From: Planctomycetota bacterium
GTDB lineage: Bacteria > Planctomycetota > SZUA-567 > H5-PLA8 > CALKMO01
Assembly: GCA_026417845.1 (NCBI GenBank)
Contig: JAOACM010000047.1
Span: forward strand, 1-14,532
DNA: 14,532 nt
Direction of reading: 5' to 3'
A program made the translations under genes and the position numbers. The notes under the pieces were generated by a model. It worked only from the letters and a program-made list of their open reading frames with translations. It searched no databases and was not told the origin of the DNA. This document shows, piece by piece, positions 6,141-13,853 of the stretch (positions within the stretch are counted from its first letter, which is position 1; every line of letters begins with the position of its first letter).

Positions 6141-6168
6141 GAGCCTGCCCAGAAATCCCTGTTGGGAT
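6141..6168 (+). repeat. Left-end-like copy of the GAGCCTGTCC element
   Basis: GAGCCTGCCCAGAAATCCC matches the start of the element at 12604 at about 15 of 18 bases. A small perfect hairpin ATCCC/GGGAT (6155-6159, 6164-6168) follows. A GGGACAGGCC at 6117-6126 is the reverse-type end, so this area may hold decayed, overlapping copies. Confidence 0.4.
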
Positions 6169-6222
6169 GGAAAGCAACCTTGAGCCCTGAGTTCCGTGCG
6201 CGAGGGTTTCGGACCGATCTGA

Positions 6223-6290
6223 GGGCCTGTCCAGGATCTCCGGGCGGTTAAGGAATGGGACCAAGGCGCTTGGAGGTTGCGGGACAGGTC
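6223..6290 (+). repeat. Small element with inverted ends, copy 2
   Basis: GGGCCTGTCC at 6223-6232 and GGGACAGGTC at 6281-6290 are inverted repeats with one mismatch in the inner nine bases and enclose 48 bases. The ends correspond to those of the better-preserved element at 12604-12684, and the left end also shares the following A--AT-TCC pattern. It lies 76 bases upstream of the ABC ATPase start. Confidence 0.5.
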
Positions 6291-6365
6291 TAAATAACGG
6301 GCAACCGGAACCGGTCGCCTGCGGAAGAGGTGTCCTGGCGGGACAAAGGTTTGGAGGAATCGTCC

Positions 6366-7339
<974 letters not shown>

Positions 7340-7343
<4 letters not shown>

Positions 7344-8059
7344 GAGCGACATGGGTGATCTTCAAAAGGGAATTCGGCGCGTACTTCAATTCGACCATCG
7401 CCTACGTCTTCGCCATAGTGTTCTTCCTGACGGTCGGCGGGGTCTATGTGCTCTTCATGTTCCGTGAAGGCAAGGCGGATATGCGCCTGTTCTTCGAGCT
7501 TCTGCCGTGGTTCTTCATATGGCTGGTATCCGGAGTCTCGATGAGGTTATGGGCCGAAGAGAAGAAAGTGGGCACGCAGGAGGTGCTGCTGACGCTGCCG
7601 GTGACGAGCCTCCAGGCCGTCATGGGCAAGTACCTGGGGGCGCTGGCATTCATGCTGCTCTGTCTGGCGTTGACCTTCCCATTTCCCCTCTCCCTGTACC
7701 TGCTTGGCACCCCAGACTGGGGGCCGATAATCGGTGGATATCTGGCGGCAGTGCTGGTCCTGGCCATGTTCCTTGCGATCGGCGCGTTCTTTTCAAGCGT
7801 CACGCAGAACCAGATAGTCGCCTTCATTCTGACGGCGCTGGTGCTGGCCCTGCTCAGCCTGGCCGGCATCCCGCCGGTCTACTCAAACATAATGGCCATT
7901 CAGAGGGAAGTCGGAGAGTTCGTCCGGTGGGTGGCGGTCACGTACCACTTCGGGAACATTGCAAGAGGCATAGTGGATTCGCGGGACGTGATCTATGCGC
8001 TCTCGCTGGCCGCCTTCTTCCTCTACCTTAACGTGGCCATGGTCGAGGGGAGACGATGA
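7340..8059 (+). CDS. ABC-2 type permease (GldF-like)
   Basis: A 239-residue inner-membrane protein with about six transmembrane segments: roughly residues 20-41, 50-68, 98-121, 130-152, 158-177 and 217-235. The N-terminal R-A-T-W-V-I-F-K-R-E-F-x-A-Y-F pattern is typical of ABC-2 permeases that start with an amphipathic cytoplasmic helix before the first membrane span. The conserved cytoplasmic segment W-A-E-E-K-K-V-G-T-Q-E-V-L-L-T-L-P (71-87) is the coupling-helix region of this family. The start overlaps the ATPase stop (ATGA), and the stop overlaps the next start by 4 bases. By homology to GldF it forms the membrane channel with the ATPase and a GldG-like partner. GldF is needed for gliding in Flavobacterium, but homologues are widespread in bacteria that do not glide, so motility should not be assumed. 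Confidence 0.9.
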
Positions 8060-9849
8060 CGATGATCGAGGAACGCGGATCGAGACGGATGCTCCTCCTG
8101 ACGGCTGGACTCCTTCTGACGGGGATACTGGTCGTCGCCAACGTCCTCGCTTCGAGGTTCTTTCTGAGAGAGGACATAACGGCTGAAAAGCGGTACTCGC
8201 TGTCGGAACCGGCCGTGCGAATACTCAAAAGGCTCAAGGACAAAGTGGTAGTCAAATACTACGTTTCGAATACCGAATCCCCGGCACTGCAACAACTGAA
8301 GAGGGAGACGATAGACAGGTTGATCGAGTTCCAGATGGCTTCCGACGGCAATTTTGAATTCGAGGTGATAGATCCGGAGCCCGACCCGGACCTGCAGAAG
8401 ACTCTGAAGGACAGGGATATCGTTCCCGTAACGTGGCCGCTGCCGACCAAGAGCGGGGTGGAATTCGCCAACGGTTACTCTGCGATGACGGTAAACTACC
8501 TCGACAAGAAGGTAGATCCGATACAGCCTTACATGGACCTGTCGCGGCTGGAATATGATCTGCTGCGCCGCGTACTGGCCGTCACCCAGGATGAAAAGCC
8601 TGTGGTGGCCATGTATGCTCCTCGCCCGGATATACCGCCGCATATGATGAACCCCATGATGATGCCGCAGGACGAGTTTGCGGGCCTGCCGGACGCGTTC
8701 AAGGAAAACTTCGACGTTCGCAGGATAGACCTTAAGGAAGGCTCGTCCATCCCGAAGGAAACGAAGTGTCTGCTGATCTTAAAGCCGAAGGAGTTGAAAC
8801 CTCGCCAGCGGTACGAGGTTACGAAATACATCGCCGAGGGCGGCAACGCGATATTATGCTTGCCCCGGTACTCGATCGGCAGCCGCATGTTCTTCGGGCC
8901 TTTGGCCGAGGAGATAAAGACCGGCCTGGAGGAGGACCTGGAATCGTGGGGCGTCCGGATAGACCCCGAGGTGGTCTGCGATGCATCCTACCGGAGATCG
9001 GCGGTGGCTTTCATGTCTGCCGGCAAGGTGCAGATAGCGCAACCGCCGACGGCGATCATGGTCAGCGGGTCCAACCTGAATCAGGATTCTTTCATCACCA
9101 TGCGCATGTCCGATGTGCCGCTGCCGTGGTCGGCGCCGATACGCATAGATGAGGCCAAGGCGAAGGCGGCGGGCCTCACCATAACGCCCCTGGCGCGCAG
9201 CCACGCCGCTACATGGCTGCTGCATCTGCCGCTGGAAGCCGACGGCCTGCGAAAAATACCTTCAAAAAAGGAGGAGCTTAAACCGCAGCAGATACTGGCC
9301 TGCTACATAGAAGACAAGTTCCCGTTTGCGTTCAATGACAAGCCGGCCCCGAAATGGGAAAAGGATAAGGACTCTCATTCTCCCGACGAGGACAAGGACA
9401 AAGAAAAGGATAAGGACAAAAAGGACGATGTCGAGGGCCCGCCAACGAAGATACAGAGCAAAGAAGGTCGCGTGGTTTTGTTCTCGACTGCGGACCACCT
9501 GAACCTTACGAACCTCCAGGTGGATCGCCTGGGGATATTCGGTTCGCCCTATGAACGGGCGATGTATATGGTCTACAACGCACTGGAAGGTTTCACTCTT
9601 GGTGACGACCTTATAAAAATCCGGGCGAAGCATTATGAGGAACGGGCACTCAAACCTCTTGAGCCGAATGAGGAAATAATATGGCAGGCCGTTCTGGTCG
9701 GCGCTGTCCCGCTGGCCGTGGCGGCCTTCGGCCTGATCAGGTGGCTTATACGTCGCCAGGCGAGGGTGCTCTACGAAAAGAGATTCGCAGGCGGCGGAAC
9801 CGGCAGGCTGGCCGGAACCGAACCGGCAAAGGGCGGCGGCCAGGCCTGA
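8056..9849 (+). CDS. GldG-like auxiliary protein of an ABC-2 transporter, with Lys/Asp-rich insert
   Basis: A 597-residue protein of the GldG/ABC-auxiliary family. It has an N-terminal membrane span (about residues 11-33), followed by the family segment R-Y-S-L-S-E-P-A (46-53) and a large extracytoplasmic domain. A C-terminal span at about 541-562 ends in a basic tail. The layout, anchors at both ends with the bulk outside, is normal for GldG partners of ABC-2 permeases. Unusual is a stretch at about 435-458 built almost only of Lys, Asp, Glu and Ser (for example D-K-D-K-E-K-D-K-D-K-K-D-D), placed between two folded-looking parts; it should be disordered. The start overlaps the permease stop by 4 bases, indicating coupled translation. 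The biochemical role of this family is not established; it is thought to act with the channel at the envelope. Confidence 0.87.
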   Translation: MTMIEERGSRRMLLLTAGLLLTGILVVANVLASRFFLREDITAEKRYSLSEPAVRILKRLKDKVVVKYYVSNTESPALQQLKRETIDRLIEFQMASDGNFEFEVIDPEPDPDLQKTLKDRDIVPVTWPLPTKSGVEFANGYSAMTVNYLDKKVDPIQPYMDLSRLEYDLLRRVLAVTQDEKPVVAMYAPRPDIPPHMMNPMMMPQDEFAGLPDAFKENFDVRRIDLKEGSSIPKETKCLLILKPKELKPRQRYEVTKYIAEGGNAILCLPRYSIGSRMFFGPLAEEIKTGLEEDLESWGVRIDPEVVCDASYRRSAVAFMSAGKVQIAQPPTAIMVSGSNLNQDSFITMRMSDVPLPWSAPIRIDEAKAKAAGLTITPLARSHAATWLLHLPLEADGLRKIPSKKEELKPQQILACYIEDKFPFAFNDKPAPKWEKDKDSHSPDEDKDKEKDKDKKDDVEGPPTKIQSKEGRVVLFSTADHLNLTNLQVDRLGIFGSPYERAMYMVYNALEGFTLGDDLIKIRAKHYEERALKPLEPNEEIIWQAVLVGAVPLAVAAFGLIRWLIRRQARVLYEKRFAGGGTGRLAGTEPAKGGGQA

Positions 9850-10040
9850 CCGGGCATGGGATGCGGTGCCAGCCGATCCCGCGTATCCTCCGGAATCGTT
9901 GCTGTACGCGGGAGGGGCGGTAAGGTGATGGACACGGACGCGGCGCAGGCTACCGGAGCGCCGGGAGGCTGGCGGGAAATTGCGGCAATCGCCCGGCGGG
10001 CCGGCGCCTGGCGGGGAAGGTTGCCGCATGGGTCGTTATC

Positions 10041-10079
10041 CCCCTCTCCACACTGAAAAAAGGACGCGAGGGAGAGGGG
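10041..10079. repeat. Hairpin with CCCCTCTCC/GGAGAGGGG arms
   Basis: Perfect 9-base arms at 10041-10049 and 10071-10079 enclose 21 bases that include an A6 run. Arms of this composition are common in intergenic palindromic repeats of GC-rich bacteria. A loosely related CTCTCGCC/GGCGAGAGG-type sequence occurs near 5818-5850. It may also act as an mRNA-processing or stability structure between cluster genes. Confidence 0.5.
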
Positions 10080-10204
10080 TGACAAACGGTTACGGTCGTC
10101 GGACCGGGGAAGGGCCGGCTGACCGCCCGCGGCATCCGGAACCGGCCGGCCCCGCAAAAGTTCCCGGCGGCATGCTCCAAGGCGTTCCGCCGGCACCGGG
10201 GAAA

Positions 10205-10216
10205 AACGTTAACGTT
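10205..10216. promoter_or_regulatory. Perfect palindrome AACGTTAACGTT upstream of the DUF4340-type gene
   Basis: AACGTTAACGTT is a perfect 12-bp palindrome made of two AACGTT hexamers, 105 bases before the next start codon, in otherwise GC-rich DNA. It could be a site for a dimeric DNA-binding protein. No recognised operator consensus matches that I can name. Confidence 0.35.
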
Positions 10217-10320
10217 AGGGGCGTGAAAAACAGACGCCGCGAGGTGTAACCGGAAACGGCATCCGCGAACCGCGATGCGGAAGGCGCGTTCGAAGCTGCG
10301 GGAAGGGGAGATCGGAAGCG

Positions 10321-11667
10321 ATGAAGCCCAGGCATGTGATCGTGATGATGGTCATTCTTGCGGCCGGGATCGCGGCCCTGCTGCTTCTGCCCAGAGAAGA
10401 AAAGGTCGGTCGCAAGGCGGAGCCCGGGGGTCTGAAGCCGGGCGAGAAGCTCTTCAAGTCGTTCAAGGCCGCCGACGTTACGGCGGTGGAAATAAAGCGC
10501 GCAGATCAGACCGTGAGGCTCGACAAGAAAGACGGCAAATGGAGGGTCACATCCGACAAAGAACGCCCGGCCAGCGAGAGCAACATAAACGACCTCACCA
10601 GGGCCTTCGAAGGATTGGAGGTCAAAGAGGAACGATACTTCACCAGAAAGGAAAACCTCGAGAAGTTCGCCCTGACTGATGCCGGGGCGGTCCATGTGAA
10701 GATGTTCGGCGTCAATAACGTAGAAATGGCCGGCCTGCTCCTCGGGAAGAAACCCGAGGACTCCTGGGACTCCTGCTTCGTCCGCCTTCCCGGGAGCGAA
10801 CGTGTATATGAGGTAAACAAAGATCTCACGTGGTCGTGCGGGGTCAAGAGTGAAGACAGGTCCCTTGATAAAAAGCGCTGGCTTGATCTCAACCTGTTCA
10901 GTTTCAAGGCCGATGACGTGGCGGCATTCTCTATAAAGACAGGGCATACGACCACCACCGTGGAAAAACGGATACCGCTTCCGGAAGCTGAAAAGGCCGG
11001 GCCGGGGACGGAAAAGGCGAAGGGAAGCGAAGCCGGGAAGGGTGATTCGAAAGAGGCGGCGGGAAAAGACGGCGGCAAGGAATCGGGCGAGGCGAAGGCA
11101 GAGAAAACAGAGGAAAAGAAGGAAGAAGAAAAGAAGGACGAAAAAAAGGAAGAGAAGAAAGACGAGAAAAAAGAAGAAAAGAAAGAGCCGCCGAAGCCGG
11201 TGTGGATGATAGTCGCGCCGGAGGAGGCCGAGGCCGATCAGAGCAACTGCGACTCGGTTGCCAGGTCGGCGTCGTGGATGCGGGCCCAGTCGTACGTTGA
11301 CGAGACCGACGAGAAAAAGATGGGATTCGATAATCCCCAGGCCAAAGTCCTCCTGCGTCTGAATAACGGCGAGGAGATCAGAATGATCTTCGGCGCCAAG
11401 ACATCGTCGGGCAATGACGTCTATCTGAAGATAGACGGCCGCGCCGATATCTTCACAGTGAGCAATTACGACTACGAAAGCGTGGCAAAGCCTTTCGATA
11501 AGCTGAAGAAGGAACCTCCCAAAACGGAAGAAAAGAAAGACGAGAAGAAAGACGAAAAGAAGGAAGAGAAAGCAAAGAACGAAAAGGAGGACGAGAAAGA
11601 CGATAAGGCGGATAGCGGAAAGGAAGAAAAGAAGGACGAAAAGAAACAGGACGAGAAGAAGAGTTGA
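10321..11667 (+). CDS. DUF4340-type membrane-anchored protein with Lys/Glu-rich linker and tail
   Basis: A 448-residue protein placed where DUF4340 proteins usually follow GldG-type genes. An N-terminal membrane anchor (about residues 5-22) leads into an extracytoplasmic domain (about 35-215). This includes the pattern V-x-x-I-x-I/L-K-R-x-x-x-x-x-x-L-x-K-K-D-G-x-W that begins DUF4340 domains. A long Lys/Glu/Ala-rich segment follows (222-289), then a second folded part (about 290-393, with P-V-W-M-I near 293-297), then a tail almost wholly Lys, Glu and Asp (396-448). Without the charged segments the length would be normal for the family. The function of DUF4340 is unknown; co-occurrence with GldG-like ABC systems suggests an accessory subunit. 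GGGGAG lies 10 bases before the ATG. Homology is judged from pattern and context, so I am less sure of this name than of its neighbours. Confidence 0.78.
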   Translation: MKPRHVIVMMVILAAGIAALLLLPREEKVGRKAEPGGLKPGEKLFKSFKAADVTAVEIKRADQTVRLDKKDGKWRVTSDKERPASESNINDLTRAFEGLEVKEERYFTRKENLEKFALTDAGAVHVKMFGVNNVEMAGLLLGKKPEDSWDSCFVRLPGSERVYEVNKDLTWSCGVKSEDRSLDKKRWLDLNLFSFKADDVAAFSIKTGHTTTTVEKRIPLPEAEKAGPGTEKAKGSEAGKGDSKEAAGKDGGKESGEAKAEKTEEKKEEEKKDEKKEEKKDEKKEEKKEPPKPVWMIVAPEEAEADQSNCDSVARSASWMRAQSYVDETDEKKMGFDNPQAKVLLRLNNGEEIRMIFGAKTSSGNDVYLKIDGRADIFTVSNYDYESVAKPFDKLKKEPPKTEEKKDEKKDEKKEEKAKNEKEDEKDDKADSGKEEKKDEKKQDEKKS

Positions 11668-11686
11668 GGAGGGAGGCGGCGCTCAC

Positions 11687-11706
11687 GAAAGCCGGTATCC
11701 GGTTTC
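11687..11706. terminator. Bulged hairpin between convergent genes
   Basis: GAAAGCCGG-TAT-CCGGTTTC forms GAAA/TTTC and CCGG/CCGG stems with a single bulged G and a 3-base loop. It lies in the 39-base gap between the convergent DUF4340-type and sigma factor genes. It could end transcription from both sides, but neither side has a clear T-run. Confidence 0.3.
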
Positions 11707-12363
11707 CTAGCCGTTGAGATCTTTCAGTTTACGGGCCAGTTCCAGCCTGGCCCTGTGCAGCCGTGATTTGACCGCCGCGCGGCTTATCCCGATCAGGTCC
11801 GCTATCTGGCCGTAATCCAGACCTTCCATGTCACGCAACAGTACGACCGAGCGGTATTCTTCGTCGAGATCCAGAATAGCCTTCTGAACGCGCTCGTTAA
11901 TATCGGCGGCTTCCAGAACCGAGTCCGGGGGGGGACTTGCCCGGTCAGGGATCGAAACGATTCCTCCGGTTTCCTCGCTTCCGACCGGTTCAGCATCCAG
12001 GGAGATGCCTTCCGTCTCCCTGCGCCGGCGCTCCCTCCGTCCGTGCGAATAAACCGCATTTACGGCGATCCTGTAGAGCCAGGTAAAGAGTTGCGATCCC
12101 CGCCGGAAGCCCGGCAGCGCCCTGTAAGCCTTGAGGAAGGTTTCCTGGGTGAGGTCCTCCGCTTCGTCCGCCGAGCCGGTCATGCGGAATATCAGGTTGT
12201 AGATTCTATCCTGGTAGCGCGTTACGATCGCTTCGAACGCCTCCGCATCCCCGCGCATCGCCCGTTTGACGAGCGCCTCGTCGGATCCGGCCGGAGTTCC
12301 GCCGCCGGCTCCAGCCGGCCTGATCGGACGATCGCGTTCGGATATTCCGCCCGTTCCCGTCAT
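11707..12363 (-). CDS. ECF-type RNA polymerase sigma factor
   Basis: A 218-residue sigma factor of the extracytoplasmic function group, built of region 2 and region 4 only. Region 2 covers about residues 31-110 and includes F-E-x-I-V-x-R-Y-Q-D-R-I-Y-N-L, then D-E-A-E-D-L-T-Q-E-T-F-L-K-A-Y and the W-L-Y-R-I-A-V-N helix. A Pro/Ser/Glu-rich linker (about 115-150) follows. Region 4 (157-212) has the helix-turn-helix D-Y-G-Q-I-A-D-L-I-G-I-S-R-A-A-V-K-S-R-L-H-R-A-R, which reads the -35 element. The start is uncertain: ATG 12363 gives the shorter protein used here, and an in-frame ATG at 12438 would add 25 Gly/Arg/Pro-rich residues. Neither has a good ribosome-binding site. No anti-sigma gene is next to it: the gene downstream is convergent and unrelated, and the gene upstream is surE. 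Confidence 0.93.
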   Translation of the reverse strand: MTGTGGISERDRPIRPAGAGGGTPAGSDEALVKRAMRGDAEAFEAIVTRYQDRIYNLIFRMTGSADEAEDLTQETFLKAYRALPGFRRGSQLFTWLYRIAVNAVYSHGRRERRRRETEGISLDAEPVGSEETGGIVSIPDRASPPPDSVLEAADINERVQKAILDLDEEYRSVVLLRDMEGLDYGQIADLIGISRAAVKSRLHRARLELARKLKDLNG

Positions 12364-12603
12364 CGGTTCGCCGCTCGCGGGCCGTCCCGGGTACCCGGTA
12401 CGACCGCCTTCCGCACTCCCCAGCCGCGCGCCCGTCATCTGCGCCAGCGATTTCTGTCCCCCGCGTCCGATGGGGTGCCGGGTGCGCGCCCATATCCGTC
12501 AGGCTGCGGCGTGCCTCCGTCCCCTGTGTTCCTCAGAACCCCGGCCCGGCCGGGAAGGCCGGCCCGGATATCCGAACGGGGAAACTCGTGGCCGTCCGCA
12601 TCA

Positions 12604-12684
12604 GAGCCTGTCCAAAAATTCCACGCCCAAGAATCGGGAGCGCTTATCCGTAAACTCCGTGCTGGCGGGTTTACGGACAGGCTC
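12604..12684. repeat. 81-bp element with inverted ends, copy 1 (nested hairpins)
   Basis: GAGCCTGTCC (12604-12613) and GGACAGGCTC (12675-12684) are perfect 10-base inverted ends. Inside, TCCGTAAAC (12647-12655) and GTTTACGGA (12669-12677) are perfect 9-base inverted arms, overlapping the outer right end by three bases. The element lies in the 340-base spacer between surE and the sigma factor gene. It resembles a small non-autonomous element or a REP-like unit; no transposase is nearby and I see no target-site duplication. Confidence 0.6.
12640..12658 (+). repeat. Dispersed 19-bp repeat, degenerate copy inside the 81-bp element
   Basis: GCGCTTATCCGTAAACTCC keeps the GCGC-T--CCGTAAA core of the 19-bp repeat found at 3200, 3282 and 13551 but has lost the ATGCG arm. 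It lies wholly within the element bounded by inverted ends, which links the two repeat families. Confidence 0.45.
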
Positions 12685-12704
12685 CTGGTCGAAACGCCGC
12701 GCCG

Positions 12705-13484
12705 TTACCGAAGCTCGGGCCAGGCGCGGATCGCCTCGAGCGCCTCCCCGTCACTGAGCCGCAGGCCCAGAACGGACACCGTTACGTAGCCGCGGGCCAG
12801 GGCGACCGAGTCGTCATCCGGACCGTCGCCGTCCAGTTCCATCGTTCCGCGGATCGAGAATTTCCTGCGTCCGTTTTCGGACGGCTCCTCCACATAATAT
12901 TCGCGAAACCCGGCCGTACCCTGCTTTACCAGGCGTACTCCCGGTATCTTCGATCGCGGGATTGCCGGGATATTGACGTTCAACGCTGTCCGCGGCGGCA
13001 GGCCCCGACGGACCGTCGCCGCTACTATCGGCAGCGCTATCTCCGCCGCCGCCGGGAAATCCTGGTGCTCTCCTATATCGAGCGACACAGCTACGGCCGG
13101 CACCCCGTTAGCCGCGGCCTCTATCGCCGCCGCGACCGTGCCGGAATAAAGCACGTTCCTCCCGACATTGGGACCTCCGTTTATCCCGCTCACGACCACG
13201 TCCGGCAGGCATTCCGCGAGCAGGTGGGTCAGCGCCAGCTTCACGCAGTCGGCGGGCGTGCCGTCCACGACGAACCCCGGGGCGCCGCGCAGGCGGATCT
13301 CTCTGGCGGAGACAGGTCTGTGGAGCGTCACGGCGTGTCCCGCGCCTGACCGCTGTTCCTCGGGAGCAACGACCGTCACGTCGAACCCGGCCGACAACGC
13401 CTCCAGCATCGCCGCCAGGCCGGGCGAAGCCAGACCGTCGTCGTTTGTAAGCAGCGCGCGCTTCCGCCGTACTGTGTCTTCCAT
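12705..13484 (-). CDS. surE: 5'-nucleotidase SurE
   Basis: A 259-residue SurE-family metal-dependent phosphatase that removes phosphate from nucleoside 5'- or 3'-monophosphates in the cytoplasm; family members also act on short polyphosphate. Metal-binding residues are visible: N14-D15-D16-G in L-L-T-N-D-D-G, Ser46 in P-E-E-Q-R-S-G-A-G-H, and Asn102 in V-S-G-I-N-G-G-P-N. The latter continues G-R-N-V-L-Y-S-G-T-V (108-117). Length is typical. The ATG at 13484 is chosen over an upstream in-frame start at 13610, which would add 42 residues not seen in the family and overlap a repeat. There is no Shine-Dalgarno sequence before ATG 13484; instead a promoter lies so close that the message may be leaderless. 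The sigma factor gene lies downstream on the same strand. surE is often linked to pcm or rpoS elsewhere, but not here. Confidence 0.95.
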   Translation of the reverse strand: MEDTVRRKRALLTNDDGLASPGLAAMLEALSAGFDVTVVAPEEQRSGAGHAVTLHRPVSAREIRLRGAPGFVVDGTPADCVKLALTHLLAECLPDVVVSGINGGPNVGRNVLYSGTVAAAIEAAANGVPAVAVSLDIGEHQDFPAAAEIALPIVAATVRRGLPPRTALNVNIPAIPRSKIPGVRLVKQGTAGFREYYVEEPSENGRRKFSIRGTMELDGDGPDDDSVALARGYVTVSVLGLRLSDGEALEAIRAWPELR

Positions 13485-13491
13485 GCCGCCG

Positions 13492-13521
13492 ATTATATCA
13501 CGCGGTCTCCTGCGCGGGCAA
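13492..13521 (-). promoter_or_regulatory. Promoter placing the surE transcript start at its ATG
   Basis: On the minus strand TTGCCC (13521-13516), an 18-base spacer and a perfect TATAAT (13497-13492) are followed by only 7 bases before the ATG at 13484. Transcription would begin at or within a base or two of the start codon, which fits the lack of a ribosome-binding site. Confidence 0.5.
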
Positions 13522-13550
13522 ATCAAGGAGGAATGACCCTGCCCTCTTGG

Positions 13551-13569
13551 GCGCATTACCGTAAATGCA
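13551..13569 (+). repeat. Dispersed 19-bp hairpin repeat, copy 3
   Basis: GCGCATTACCGTAAATGCA matches the consensus GCGCATNNCCGTAAATGCG at all but the last base. GCATT and AATGC form complementary arms around a 6-base loop. It lies 67 bases upstream of the surE start, more than 10 kb from copies 1 and 2. Confidence 0.65.
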
Positions 13570-13670
13570 GGATCTTGGAGCAACCTGCAAGGGACGCGCC
13601 CCGGGTACATATCAGATCCGAACCCTTCGAGCCGGGCGGACGAAGAAGGCGAATCAGTTCTTTAGCCCCC

Positions 13671-13787
13671 GAGCCGGTTGCGCCGTTGATCAGCAGGGTC
13701 AGCTCTCGGAGAGGATGCGATGGGCGGTCGCAGAGAGAGCGCGCGCATGCCTGCCTCCGGCGATCTCCGGAAGGCATATGGAGCAAG
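13671..13787 (+). repeat. Dispersed intergenic element, copy B
   Basis: Pairs with copy A at 5642. It starts GAGCCGGTTGCGCCGTTGAT and has a strongly conserved later block at 13717-13776 (GCGATGGGCGGT, GCGCGC, CTCCGGCGATCT). Similarity fades after about 13787. A further CCCTTCGAGCCGG at 13623-13635 just upstream is shared with the inverted fragment at 5859-5877. Confidence 0.6.
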
Positions 13788-13853
13788 CCCCCTCGTCTCC
13801 TGCACCGGAGGCATCGCAATCAGTTCCCGTCCGGAAACCTTCCGCCGCGAAGC

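Larger units (their letters stand above)
5460..6365. other. 0.9-kb spacer between rpe and the ABC operon, rich in repeats
   Basis: No protein is recognised on either strand. The stretch holds an imperfect tandem array (5598-5720), which overlaps a dispersed element of about 105 bp (5642-5760), and a possible minus-strand small RNA (about 5757-5930). It also holds copies of an element with GAGCCTGTCC-type ends (6141-6290). I found no convincing promoter directly ahead of the ABC gene. Confidence 0.6.
9850..10320. other. 470-bp gap inside the ABC gene cluster
   Basis: The first three genes of the cluster overlap, yet this gap precedes the DUF4340-type gene. No gene is recognised. It contains a long-arm hairpin (10041-10079) and a perfect 12-bp palindrome (10205-10216). 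A possible 42-codon frame from ATG 9928 has no recognisable features. No terminator with a T-run and no clear promoter were found, so whether the last gene shares the operon transcript is open. Confidence 0.6.
13485..13853. other. Spacer between surE and the Ldh-family gene, with two repeats
   Basis: No gene is recognised. The 370 bases hold the surE promoter, a copy of the 19-bp hairpin repeat (13551-13569) and copy B of the roughly 105-bp dispersed element (13671-13787). The open frames across it have no recognisable product. Confidence 0.65.

Noticed and set aside
9928..10056. A 42-codon frame (ATG 9928) in the gap after the GldG-like gene
   Set aside because: The upstream ribosome-binding sequence is weak, the composition resembles noncoding DNA and the frame ends inside the hairpin; there is not enough support.
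12054..12066. A 13-base match to the 19-bp repeat core (GCCGTAAATGCGG) on the minus strand inside the sigma factor gene
   Set aside because: It encodes part of the conserved L-Y-R-I-A-V-N-A-V helix of region 2, and a single 13-base match is expected by chance in a window of this size.
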